Assembly: GCF_011745365.1 (NCBI RefSeq)
Contig: NW_024468909.1
Span: 6,014,001-6,078,000, forward strand
DNA: 64,000 nucleotides
Direction of reading: 5' to 3'
Source of the DNA: Cryphonectria parasitica EP155
Lineage: Eukaryota; Ascomycota; Sordariomycetes; Diaporthales; Cryphonectriaceae
Position 1 is the stretch's first letter. The number at the start of each line of letters is the position of its first letter. Shown here piece by piece: positions 21,364 through 31,718 of this stretch. Position numbers and translations under genes: made by a program. The notes beneath the pieces are model-generated. The model did not search any database and had not been told where the DNA came from. It saw only the letters and a list, made by a program, of their open reading frames with translations.

Positions 21364-23594
21364 ATGATGCATACCCCCACGATGCTCCTGGCCACAATGG
21401 CCACCCTCGCGGGCCTCAGTGCTGCACAGTTTCCTCCACCGCGCGAGGGAGTCACCTGGGTTCGCTCCCAACACCACCCAGGGATCACAATCTCGTACAA
21501 GGACCCCCAGATCTGCGAGACGACGCCCGGGGTCAAGAGCTACAGCGGCTATGTGCACCTCCCGCCCAACTCGATCAACGAGACGGGCGAGACGCAGACA
21601 TACCCGATCAACACCTTCTTCTGGTTTGTGGAGGCGCGCAAGGACGCGCACCGGGCGCCGCTGAGCATCTGGCTGAACGGCGGGCCGGGCGGGTCGAGCC
21701 TGATGGGGATGCTGAGCGAGAACGGGCCGTGTGTGATCGAGGCGGACAGCAACTCGTCGGCGCCGAACCCGTGGGCGTGGAACAACGAGGTCAACGTGCT
21801 CTTCATCGACCAGCCGGTGCAGGTGGGCTTCTCGTACGACAGCCTGAACAACGGCACCTACGAGCTGCTGCGCAACAACCCCATGGAGTCGGAGCTGTCG
21901 GGGGACGACGAGTGGTCGCCCATCAGGCTGCGCGACTTGGTGGATGGCGAGGTGCCGGAGCAGAACGCCACCTTCTACGTCGGCACGTTTCCTAGTCAGA
22001 ACTTGACGCAGACGCCCAACTCGACTGAGCATGCCGCTGTGGCACTGTGGCATTTTGCGCAGACTTGGTTTGAGGAGTGAGTCCTTCTTTTTCGCTGTGT
22101 CTCTGTCTCTCTGTCTTTCTCTTGTGTGTGGACAGTGATACTCATGAGAAAAACAACTACAGGTTCCCAGAATATAAACCTCATGATGAAAAGATTAGTC
22201 TCTGGACAGAGAGTTATGGTGGTCACTATGGACCAAGCTTCATGAACTGTATGGTTGTTTCTCCCGCCAGCACAGATCATGATCAAAGAATTACTAACAT
22301 AAGACACATAGTCTTTCGCAAACAGAATGAGAAGATCTCACGTGGTGAGATCTCTGGGCCAGGCACACACTATCTGCACCTCGACACGCTCGGCATCGTA
22401 AACGGGTGCATCGACGTCGAGGTGCAGGACGAGACCTACTCATTCATGGCCTGGAACAACACGTACGGCCTCGTCGCGGTCAACGAGACGACCAAGCACA
22501 GGCAGCTCTGGGAACTGTTCCGACCAGGCGGCCTCAAGGACAGGGCCGCCAAGTGTAAGCGCCTGGACCAGCTCCTCTCAGCCCAGCGCTCCTCGCAGGC
22601 CCAGAAGAAGAAGGAGGAGGAGGAGCACGACGACAACGACGACGAGGTAGTCGACCCGGAATACGTAGAGGCCTACTGCCGAAACCTCACCATGGCCAGC
22701 CAAGAGATCCTCATCCAGCCGTACCAAGAGACGCAACAGCACGGCTGGTTCGACGTGACGCACCCGGCAGGCGACCCGTTCCCTCCCAACTACCACCTGG
22801 GCTACCTGAACCAGCAGTGGGTGCAGCGCGCCCTGGGCGTGCCCGTCAACTTCACGTGGGCCTCGGGCTCGGTCAGCCAGGCGTTCAGCAAGCACGGCGA
22901 CATGCCGCGCGGCCACCACCTCGAGGCGCTCGCGGACCTGCTGGACGGCGGGGTCAAGGTGCACCTCGTGTACGGCGACCGCGACTTTGCGTGCAACTGG
23001 ATCGGCGGCGAGAAGGCCTCGCTGGCCATCCCGCACCGGCACCAGCAGGCGTTTGCCGCGGCCGGGTATGCGCCGCTGACCGTGGCCGAGGGCCCGCCGT
23101 TTGTGCCGTTCGGCCTGACGCGGCAGCATGGCAACCTCTCGTTCACGCGCGTCTTCCAGGCTGGGCACATGGTGCCGAGCTACCAGCCCGAGGCGTCCCT
23201 GCGCATCTTTGAGAGGGCCTTGTTGAATCGAGATATTGCCACGGGGACGGTGGATCTGACGCGCACGGGAGGTTGGGCAGGAGGTAGTGCCAAAGGGGGA
23301 GAGGAGGAGGGGGAGAAGGATATCTTTAGCACGGTGGGCACGAGGGATACTTGGTGGAGGAGGAACGAGTTGTTGCCGTTCGAGGGGGGTAGATGTTATA
23401 TCCTGCAGCTCATGACGTGCTCGCAGGAAGACATTGAGGCGCTGAGGAACGGGACGGCGGTGGTGAAGGATTATGTTCTTGTAGGTGTTGATCATCAACA
23501 AGAGCAGCAGCAGCAGCAGCAGCAGCCTGTAGGAGGAGATACTTTGGAAGAGGAGGGTCAGCAGGTGATGTTGGCGGTGGATAACGAGTTGTAA
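21364..23594 (+). CDS. Secreted serine carboxypeptidase, peptidase family S10
   Basis: Three exons: 21364-22076, 22163-22248 and 22312-23594 give 693 residues. Intron 1 (86 bp) is GTGAGT...CTACAG; intron 2 (63 bp) has a perfect TACTAAC branch. S10 enzymes remove C-terminal residues from peptides at acidic pH. A signal peptide (about residues 1-22, hydrophobic core, cut near SAAQ) precedes the mature chain. Visible are the substrate-carboxylate loop NGGPGGSS, catalytic Ser at about 255 in TESYGGHY (split off in the small second exon), Asp near 491 in GDRDFACNW, and His near 552 in [11 protein letters not shown]. Several N-glycosylation sequons occur (NET, NGT, NAT, NLT). Oddities are a Lys/Glu/Asp-rich insertion near residues 362-378 and a long C-terminal extension with poly-Gln. 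Vacuolar targeting is possible; no GPI signal is obvious. Confidence 0.92.
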
Positions 23595-23638
23595 AGGATG
23601 ATGTGGTATTGAACATCAGCGCCAGAGGCATGTGAAGA

Positions 23639-23666
23639 ATATATCTATATATGTATATAGATATAT
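23639..23666. terminator. Near-perfect AT palindrome in the 3' flank of the carboxypeptidase gene
   Basis: A 28-base run of AT dinucleotides (ATATATCTATAT...ATAGATATAT) that is almost its own reverse complement, starting 45 bases after the stop codon. AT-rich signals of this sort often mark fungal mRNA 3' ends (efficiency elements like TATATA); function is inferred. Confidence 0.4.
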
Positions 23667-24191
23667 GTATTGAAACACAGCCAGTTCATTTGTGCTCCTC
23701 CACTGCAATGATAAATACAATTAGTTCTAGTGATTGGCATTAAAGACTGGACTTTATAACACTTTTGCAACTTGACTATTGAGATCCAGGATGCAGTCGT
23801 AAATCAATATGGATTATCTGAAAGCAATAGTCAGAAATATTTATAGAGTTGAGTTCCATAGTCCTTAATCGTTTGCATCGGATTTGGTTGTACCTTCAGA
23901 AACGGGGTATACTTTAGGTGCCCGAGTATGGAGCACTTGCATCATATTTCCGCGGCGGAAGAAGCCGGCCTATCATCACAGCACCGAGGATAAATTCTAT
24001 ATTACTGCCCACTACATGCTTCATGAACTCCACCTCGGGGATTTCCATCTCAAAACTCACAACCTTTGTACATACTCTCTGTGCAGACAATCAACAACCC
24101 TCACGCCGGATAGAAGACAACCGCTGGGCTGTATGGCATAGAAGACAACAAGGCAGCAGAAGGGAGAGAAGTAAAGGCGGCCTTGCTTCTG

Positions 24192-24348
24192 CTTCTTCTT
24201 CTTCTTCTTCTTCTTCTTCTTCTTCTTCTTCTTCTTCTTCTTCTTCTTCTTCTTCTTCTTCTTCTTCTTCTTCTTCTTCTTCTTCTTCTTCTTCTTCTTC
24301 TTCTTCTTCTTCCTCTTCCTCTTCCTCTTCCTCTTCCTCTTCCTCTTC
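24192..24348 (+). repeat. CTT microsatellite (~40 units) followed by CTCTTC repeats
   Basis: A pure CTT array covers about 24192-24312, and a CTCTTC array covers about 24313-24348. The pyrimidine strand is the sense strand of the DUF1275 gene, whose ATG is about 80 bases downstream. Long polypyrimidine tracts are common in fungal promoters, and mirror-symmetric ones can form triplex DNA. Confidence 0.95.
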
Positions 24349-24426
24349 ATTAGATACACAACCTCATCCACTTTTCATCTTCCTTCACTACCCATCACAC
24401 CGCCCACCGACGACCAAACAAACACA

Positions 24427-25255
24427 ATGACGGCCCTCTTCCCATCCTCCTTATTCCTCTCCCGCGCCTACTGGCAGGCCGACCTAGACTTCACGCGCAC
24501 CAACCCCAACCGGGCCCAGCACCTCCCCTTCCTCCTCCTCCTCTCCTTCGCCGCCGCCGCCGTCGACGTCTTCAGCGTGCCCTACCTGGGCGTCTTCACC
24601 GCCAACAACACAGGCAACATCGTCTTCCTCGCCCTCGCCGCCGCCCAGCTCGCCGCCGTCGACCCGGCCGACGTCCACCCCGTCGCCGCCGTCACCTCGC
24701 TGGCCGCCTCCTGGGCCGGGTCTGCCGTGAGCGGCCAGATCGGCAACGCCCTGGCCGCCCGCAGGAAGCGCTTCTTCGTCGTCGCCGACATCCTGCAGCA
24801 GGCCGTGCTGGTCTTTGTCGTCGTCGGCCTCATCTGGGGGCCGTCAGGTGCGGAGCAATGATGGCAGCTCCGAGTATGTCGCCGTCGCCCTGCTGTCTTT
24901 TTCCATGGGCTGCCAGAACGTCACCACCAAGGGCATGAACGGTCCCCCCACCATGCCCACCCAGGTCGCCACGGGCGCCATGGCCGACTTCTTCTCCGAC
25001 CCGCGCCTGCTGGCCCGCCGGAACCGCCCGAGGGATGAGAGGATCCTGTTTATCGTCGTCTTCTTTGTCGGTGGCCTTGTCGGGGGGCTGGCCTATCGCT
25101 ATTATGCGCCCCAGCTGTGTCTCCTGCTGACGGCCGTCTTCAAGCTCCTGGCTGGGCTCTCGCTGCTGTTCCTGCGGGTGGGCCGCGGGGCTGGTGACGA
25201 GGAGAAGGAGGCTGGTGGGTCGACCGACAGCCCGGCCGAGCAGGTCAAGGCGTGA
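24427..25255 (+). CDS. DUF1275 (YoaK-like) membrane protein, split by an apparent one-base frameshift
   Basis: Two frames together give a full DUF1275-type protein. Frame one starts at ATG 24427 and stops at 24861 after the GVFTANNTGNIVF block and four hydrophobic segments. The next frame continues SEYVAVALLSFSMGCQNV, then the diagnostic TKGMNGPPTMPTQVATGA and two more membrane segments, to TGA 25253-25255. The frames differ by one base and overlap around a five-G run at 24836-24840; one G fewer would join them. No normal intron fits: the only in-frame GT-AG options are 37-43 bp and would delete a membrane helix. It is either a recent inactivating mutation or a sequence error. DUF1275 function is unknown; bacterial and fungal members are small integral membrane proteins. 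Codon use is strongly GC-biased in both halves, suggesting recent function. Confidence 0.8.
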
Positions 25256-26252
25256 GGTAGTTTATATATGTTAAATAGAAAATGAAAAATCAGACTATAC
25301 GTAGATGACCTGGTGTCTCACATAAGTATCTGCATCTCATGAGCACACCCACGTGCTATTCTCAGAGGTATGCATTTGGAAGGCTGTACTACATTCATCT
25401 CTGAGACATGGGACACACCGAGAAGGGAGTTTACGGACTGGTGAACACGATGATTTAGGTCCTCTCTTGCCGCTCTGCTTTCCTCTTAGGGAATAAAAAG
25501 ATATGGCTAGAGGAAGCTGCCATTCGAGCAGTGTCGGCTGAAGCAGGCATGTCCTCGGAACGAAGAGAATGATGCCATATCAAGGTTCAGCAGCTGTGCT
25601 GTGATGATACATGTTGTAGACATAATTGAAAAGATTCTTCAAGTCATTGAATCCATGTATATATGGTGAAATTCTGAAAGGTGTATTGATTTGTATATTT
25701 TCGTTTTGCATACATGTTTAGTGAGTTTATTGGATAAACAAAATAAAAAAGCGTGGCCTACAGAGTTCAAGAGTTGCAAGCTATTCCATGATCCTCCTGC
25801 CACATGACAAAACTTGGTCAGGCACAGGAGAGGTTACGTAGCAAATCATCATTGGAAACAGTCTCGTCAGAAACGAATTGCATCCTTCTCACCAAACATG
25901 GAGCATTTTCCCCGGTAGCAAGCAGAAGTCGACATCGCCTGACTGCGCCTGCTGCAGCACGCTTATACAAAATTATCACTGGTGGCACGATTTCCACTCA
26001 CCTTTGTCAAGAGAAATGATAAAAAGGTGTAAACTGTGCGCTTATTTAGCCGACCTTTTGGCATCTAACCCTATGATAAAAGCTCGGCGTGATGACTGAC
26101 CATTGACAATGTAAAATAAAAACCAATTGAGAGCCCGGCGCTCGATCGTTGGTGGCGCAGATCTGGCAAGTCGGGAAGAGAAAGAGAGAGGGAGAAAGAG
26201 GCCAACGTCCACGGCCGCGGCAGAATGGCTCTCAGATAGAAATAGTTTCCTC
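25256..26252. other. Intergenic between convergent DUF1275 and SNRNP27 genes
   Basis: An AT-rich 3' flank for both genes. Two short overlapping open frames near 25804-26099 show no conserved features. No repeat noted. Confidence 0.5.
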
Positions 26253-27184
26253 TCAGCGGGGAGGGCTCAGCGGCCTGTTGAAACCGCCAACACGGTTCAT
26301 GTACTGGCGGTATTCAGTCTTCTTCTCCTTCCTCACCGCGCCGACATTGTTGCCCACGACCTTCTTCCCCTTGGTGGAGCCAAAGCCCCCAAATCCCATC
26401 ATCGCCGCCATGTCGCCCATGCCGTCGTCCTCCACCTCGAGGTCCTCGTCCTCATCCATAGCCTCTGCTGCTGCTGCGGCGGCGCCGTCGTCCTCGTGGT
26501 ACTGGTCGTCATGTTGCCGACCTCGATCGCGCTCATCGTGGTAGCGGTCCTCTGGATCTTGGTTGGAGCGAGTACGGCCAGGCTCGTCGTCCTGCCCGCC
26601 GGCCCTCCTCGGCATCGAATGTTGTGCGCTCAAATCTTCGGCAATATCAGGCTTACTCCTCGTTGGCAGGTCTGTAGTGGCAGTAGTTGGGCTGCCAGGG
26701 TGACGAGGAGACGCGGATCGCCGGCGGTCATCTGGAGGAACCAGGAGGCGGGATGTCAGCATTTTCGTAGACCATCTCCAACCAGACAAACGAGACTGTC
26801 AGTCCTCCACATACCATTTCTATGCCTCGGCGTGCCATTACCCCTGCCGCCGCCGCCTCTTCTGTCGTAGTCTCTCGTACGTCGAGAATCATAGTCGTCC
26901 CGTCCACCGCCGCCACCACCACCACGGTCTCGCCCTCCGCGCCCGTCACGCTGCGGCCTGTCGCGAGATCTGGACCGATCGCGTCTGCCGTCTCTGTCTC
27001 GGGTGTATCTGCCGCCGTCTCTATCGCGGGACCTGGACCTATAGCGTCGCCTGTTGTCGCGGTTGTCTCCGTCATTCTCGTAACGTCTCCGGTCGCGGTC
27101 GCGGTCTCGGTCGTCTCTGTAGCCCCCTCCGCCCCTACGATCACGAGGCGCCCTACCACCGCGTCTTGATGAGTTGTCGGCCAT
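26253..27184 (-). CDS. SNRNP27: U4/U6.U5 tri-snRNP 27 kDa protein (SNRNP27-like) splicing factor
   Basis: Two exons on the minus strand: 27184-26815 and 26731-26253, separated by an 83-bp intron with GTATGT donor, giving 282 residues. The C-terminus carries the diagnostic block MGFGGFGSTKGKKV, followed by KTEYRQYMNRVGGFNRPL, near-identical to the end of human SNRNP27. That protein belongs to the U4/U6.U5 tri-snRNP and influences 5' splice-site selection. The N-terminal half is an Arg/Asp/Ser/Gly-rich low-complexity region with many RD, RS and RGG-like repeats. The chain is nearly twice as long as the human one because of this region and an Asp/Glu-rich middle. The gene is divergent from ELP5 with 425 bp between start codons. 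Confidence 0.9.
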
Positions 27185-27609
27185 TTTCTTTTCTTTGTTG
27201 AGCCAAGGGTTTAATGGTTGTTGTGGGAAAACAAAAGCCAGGGACAGGCTATCTCATCTTGTGTGGAGAGATGGTTTTTAGGTGGACGAGAGTGAAGGTC
27301 TTCGAACAAGCTTTCGAGGTGGACCTTTTCTAAGGTGGCGGGCAGATGCGGCTGGGATAGGGCTGCTACTTACTTACTTCTAGCGAGTAATACTAGCGAC
27401 ACAGGCATACAGGCATGACAAGATCCTTTTCCAGCGGGAAGGTGTGTGCTATGGCCGGATGCACAACCCCTGTACCTTTTTTTTCCTTCTTTTGGCCAAA
27501 CCCTGCCCTCGACTTACTCATCTGGAACAATTTCAACTCCCAAGCATGTGATGATACTTTTCGATCTCAACCATATCCTAATTGTGGTTCATTTAACGCT
27601 TCATAAAGC
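27185..27609. promoter_or_regulatory. Shared divergent promoter of SNRNP27 and ELP5
   Basis: The 425 bp between the two start codons must serve both genes. It contains T/C-rich stretches (for example 27475-27490) and a TACT/TTAC-rich spot near 27367-27390. No specific factor site is claimed. Confidence 0.5.
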
Positions 27610-28864
27610 ATGGCCCCTTCGGCACAGGCCCACAGGCGCTCTCACAGCCTCTTACTATTCCAAAAATTACTCAACCTGAGAGACAGCGCCAGCCCACTGA
27701 CCCTGGTTCTCGATACGCTGGAGCAGAGCGCAAGTCCTGCTATACAAGAATTCATACTAAGAGCCAAAGTATGTTCAACAGAAACAAATAATGATAGAGG
27801 TGTTCTCCTCGCTGACTAGTTCGCACAGATTTCTCACACCAAGATCATATTCATCTCCTTTGCCACGATTCAAAAGCCCAGCCATGCAGATATCTTGATC
27901 AAGGCTCGAGGCAAAAGTCTCGAAAAGTTGCGGTCCGAGATCGTATCTCACTGCCCACCACCCACGGCACCACCAATATCCAAGGATGCCTCGTCTTCTC
28001 CGAGTTCGTCATCCCTTCTTGCTGCTCACAAATCCCTCCCTATCATCATCAACAACCTCCCTCAAGTCTCTGGCGCTGATACCGTTGCTGTTGCTGATGT
28101 CGTTGCTGATCCAATCATCTCCAGAGACCCTCCTTCTCATCGACGAGCTCAACCCCCTCGCCGCAAGAGCCCCTCGCCACCTGACCAACTTCCTCTCCAG
28201 CCTCCTCACCCACCCCGCCATCTCCCTCGTGGCAACCTACCACGCAGACGTGCCCCTCTCCCTGCGCCCTTCCGTGCTGAGCGAGTATGAGCCCCACCCC
28301 TTTACCCTGCTCAACCACCTCGCCACCACCATCCTGCGTGTATCCAGCCTGTCCCACGCCATCGAGCGCCGCCGCGCCCAGGACCGCAGCCTTCCCGAGC
28401 CCGAATTTGGTCTTGGTGAAGGCCGCGAGGGCGTGCTCATCGGTCTTCGCTCCTCCTCCTCCGGCAGGGCGGATAGCGGCGGCGGTGGCGGTGGCACGGT
28501 GGGCGAGGGTGTCGTCATCGACATGGAGCTACGGCGGCGGAGCGGGCGGGCTGTTGTGGAGCGCTTCGTCCTGATGCCCTCCTCCTCCTCATCGCGGAGG
28601 GACGCCACGGCAGGCTTGTCGCTGCTGTCAGACCACCCGCAGTTTGTTGCTGCGCCGGAAGATGCTGGTGGGGGCGATGACGGCGAGGGTCTTGCGGACA
28701 CGACCTTCAGCCTAGGGCTCACGGAGAAGCAGCGCAAGGACAGGGACGGGATCGTGTTGCCGTATTTTGATGCGCAGACGGACGTTGGTGGAGGAGAGGG
28801 GGGAAGGATATTGTATGAGATGGGGCGGGAGGATGACTTTGATGATGAGGAAGATGAGATATAG
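27610..28864 (+). CDS. ELP5: Elongator complex subunit ELP5 (Iki1)
   Basis: Three exons: 27610-27768, 27829-28065 and 28127-28864 give 377 residues. Intron 1 is 60 bp (GTATGT donor, GCTGAC branch). Intron 2 (61 bp, GTCTCT donor, CCAGAG end) is less certain, but the frame change between the two ORFs requires it and it preserves LLLIDELNPLA. Elp5 forms the RecA-like Elp4/5/6 hexamer of Elongator, which modifies wobble uridines of tRNAs in the cytoplasm. Family marks are the N-terminal SLLLFQKLLNLRD and SPLTLVLDTLEQSA, the LVATYHADVP strand, and a C-terminal TTFSLGLTEKQRKDRDGIVLPYF motif followed by an acidic tail. The middle has Ser/Gly-rich inserts that make it somewhat longer than usual. Confidence 0.88.
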
Positions 28865-29168
28865 ATGGGGTTGATGTAGACAAATACTAACCTCACGATT
28901 TCTCGGCTGGTTCTTCTTTTCGGCAATATTCTTCCAAGTCATTAGTATGGGCCGACTTGTCATGATATTTGTATTTTCTGGGTTCTATTTACAGCGAGCA
29001 GTTTTGAGGCTCCAGGCTATCCAGGCCCAGGCAGCAATTTCCCCCCATTAAACTGGTGTCGTGGTTTTCTCCAGCACATGTGCATTCCACATTCCCCAGC
29101 ACTGCGTCCGTAACGACCGCCTGCGCTTGAAAGAGGGTTGAATGATGGGAAAAGTTGATGTAGGTTGG
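28865..29168. other. Short intergenic region between convergent ELP5 and ASXH genes
   Basis: About 300 bp shared by two 3' ends. I see nothing else in it. Confidence 0.5.
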
Positions 29169-30581
29169 CTACAGCGTGGTTTGGGTACCAGTCTTCACAG
29201 GTTCAGGGTTCTCGCTGTTGGAATCCACTGTGAGGCCGTTTGCCGTATCGTCAAAATCGCCGAGGGCTGTACCATTGGGAAGAAGATGGGCGTTGACAAT
29301 AATTTCATCCTTGACGATCTCAGAAGACTGAGAGCCCTTGGCGGTAGGAGAAGAAGCCTTATTTGCCTGGGCCGATGTGCTGTCATCCGCCGTAGAGCAG
29401 TAGATGCTGCTGGAAGTTTTGGGGTTGCTCATCTCGGCCTTGGTCTCACAGATCGACTCAAGAGTCTCGTTGGCCATTCCGTCCTTCTTCGTTTTTTTCG
29501 AGGATTCGGAGCCAGCATGGACAGTTGTCGCCTCGCCGCCGGCGTCGACGAGTTTGTCCTCAGCAGGCTGACCATCACTTGACTTAGACGGAGAGTCGTC
29601 ACCGCCTCCTCCAGTCTTTTTGGACCGCAGAGGCTCCGGTTTATACTCATCCGGGATGCTGGCGCCCCACTCGATCTCGACCTTGCGGATGTAGAAGGTG
29701 TCAAAGTCGCCCGCCGCGCGCCTATGGTGAGCAGTCCAGGCATCCTTGAGCCAGGTCGGGTCGTGCATGCCCTTGGCAAGGTTGGACGTGTACTCCTCGG
29801 CGTCGTGGCGGAAGCTGTTGTCATTGCGGAGAGATTCGAAGTTGGGACGCGCGTCGGGCGTGCCAGCGTGAAGGATGTGTGTCTCGTCTGGAAACAGGGC
29901 GAGGATTTCCTTCTTGTCCTCGCCTGTGAGGCAGTCCCAGGCGGCAGGCTGGAGGAGAAGAGACTTTCATGCAGGTTCGAGTCAGCGGAGGGGGTGATAT
30001 CTGAGTTTGCATAGAAGAAGACTTACCCGTAAATCCACGTCGACCAGAGGAGATTTGGTGTTTTGGGTCACGTAGTCGGGGTCCCACTTGGTGGACTTGC
30101 GTTTGGTGACCTTGGCCTTCTTCGCAGCAGGGGGTCCTAAACTGTCCTCTTGGGGCGTTCTGTCTACTTTGCACCTTTTGGGAGCAACCCGACGCTTGTT
30201 TGTGGTGGAAAGAGCCGCCTTGTCCTCCTGCTCAGGAAGCTCGTCATTACCATCGTAAGCAGCCGCAGCAGCAACAGCAGCAGCAGCAGTGGTGGTGGAG
30301 GTAGTAGGAGTAGTACGCCTTGCAAGGTTTCTTTTGGAACGTTTGTGTGGTGGTTTGTCAATGACCATGGTCTCGAGAGCAGGTATCATCTCCTCAGTGT
30401 TGTTGTTGTTGTTGTTGGCTAGGACTTGTTGGCCGTTGGAAGAAGCTGGTTCGGTAGGCTGAACAACAATGCTTCTGGTATGTTCGTTCTCATCAGCAGA
30501 TTCTGGAGGATCTGAAAGATCAGAACTAGACTGCTGGCTGCTCATGGGCACCTGCGAGCCCTTTTCCTGTGCAGGTACCAT
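29169..30581 (-). CDS. ASX homology (ASXH/DEUBAD) domain protein
   Basis: Two exons on the minus strand: 30581-30027 and 29963-29169, with a 63-bp intron (GTAAGT donor, GCTGAC branch), encode 449 residues. Exon 2 opens with the ASXH signature: LLQPAAWDCL, KKEILALFPD, LRNDNSFRHD and HDPTWLKDAW, then FDTFYIRKVEIEWG (about residues 186-300). In animals this domain (DEUBAD) binds and activates BAP1/UCH37-type deubiquitinases; the fungal partners are not established. The N-terminal 180 residues are disordered, with poly-Asn, poly-Ala and several basic clusters (KRRVAPKR, AAKKAKVTKRK) that look like nuclear localisation signals. The C-terminal 150 residues are Ser/Thr/Asp-rich. A chromatin role is inferred from the family. 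Confidence 0.85.
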
Positions 30582-31718
30582 GGTGGTTTAGTTGTGATGG
30601 ATGCTCAAGACAAGTAAGGCTGGCAGGAAAGAAAGATGGTCCAACTGCTAGCCAGCTTCTTTTTAGGTGCTGGTGCTGAGGGACCCTTGCCAGAGACTCA
30701 AGAGTGCTGTGAATTGGAAGAGAATGAAAGCTTGTGACCCCAAGAAACAGAGACTCTTAATTCTTCTCCCTCTTCTGAAAGACTCTCGGATCTGGTGAGG
30801 TTCGGGTGAGGTTGCAGAAGCGCCAGTGAGACAGACCCTTGTATAGGGAACCTGAGGGTCCTGAGCTGCAGTGCTTGCTACACAGAGGACTAAGAATCAG
30901 GACAGGCCAAGAGTTTGCTCTTGAAGAAAATAAGGTCATTTTTCAAAGAGATTCAATGGCAGATGCGTGTGTAGCAGCAGCCGAGAATGAAGGAAGACAG
31001 AAGTCGCTTCGATGAAAAAAGGCTAGGGTTTGGTTGGTTTGGTTTGGTTTGGAGGTAGAGGAACATTAGATCTGGAGACCAAGGTCCCAAGCAATGGAAC
31101 GATTGGTTCTCTCACTGCAACAGCAAATGCCGACAGAAGATGCTTCTATGATTGGCACAGCATACACGAGGTTGGTCAACAACACAAGTGAATTTATGAA
31201 AGAGATCATCCTTTGGCAAGCAATGATTATCACGTCTTTCTCCCACCCCATTGATAGCAAGGCTGTCCCCAATTCCAGCTGCATACTATCAACGGCCCCA
31301 CATGAGCTAACAGTGACTCTGTGTACGATTGGTCAGCCTTGATGTAAGTGGCCCCCCCCCCCCCCCTGATTGCCTCGACATCCACTGAGACTGAATGCTT
31401 GCACCTTAAACAGGTTTCCCTTCTTGCAACCCTGATCATTCGTGAACCAGAGCAACCTCCACCCTGGTTTCTTTCTTGTATATGAACGATCCCTCCTGTC
31501 TGATAGCTTTGAGAAGTCAGTTTGAGTCAACTGTAGGCATCAAAGCAGGCAGACATAATAAGACACGCTAGAGAGTTAAGGCCACGTTCGGGAAAAGAGT
31601 CCCCGGCCAAGAGCAGCTGCCCTCTCCAGAATTTAGGACCCGCGCAGAGCACAACCAGTCTCTCTTACCAACGGTCAAGACTGCTCTTGTTGAAACACAC
31701 ACACACGGGATACCCAAG
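30582..31718. other. Divergent intergenic region between the ASXH gene and SEC22
   Basis: A 1.1 kb region holding both promoters. A GGTTT repeat lies near 31031-31050, a 15-base C run at about 31352-31366, and an (AC)n run at 31697-31706 just before the SEC22 start. Short open frames on both strands are not supported by conserved features. Confidence 0.5.
31352..31366 (+). repeat. Homopolymer C run (15 bp)
   Basis: Fifteen consecutive C between two divergent genes. Confidence 0.9.

Larger units (their letters stand above)
23595..24426. other. Intergenic with AT palindrome and long CTT microsatellite
   Basis: Holds the 3' flank of the carboxypeptidase gene (AT-rich) and the promoter of the DUF1275 gene, which is dominated by the CTT tract listed separately. 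Open frames here that read as poly-Ser or poly-Lys are artefacts of the repeat. Confidence 0.7.

Noticed and set aside
22578..23501. A 307-codon antisense frame over the carboxypeptidase gene
   Set aside because: Shadow of a gene with a complete catalytic triad on the plus strand.
23918..24430. Poly-Ser frame on the plus strand and poly-Lys frame on the minus strand across the CTT array
   Set aside because: They are produced entirely by the microsatellite and have no conserved sequence on either side.
24808..24846. A 37-43 bp intron to explain the DUF1275 frame change
   Set aside because: It is shorter than normal fungal introns, has no branch point, and would remove a membrane helix; a one-base change explains the data better.
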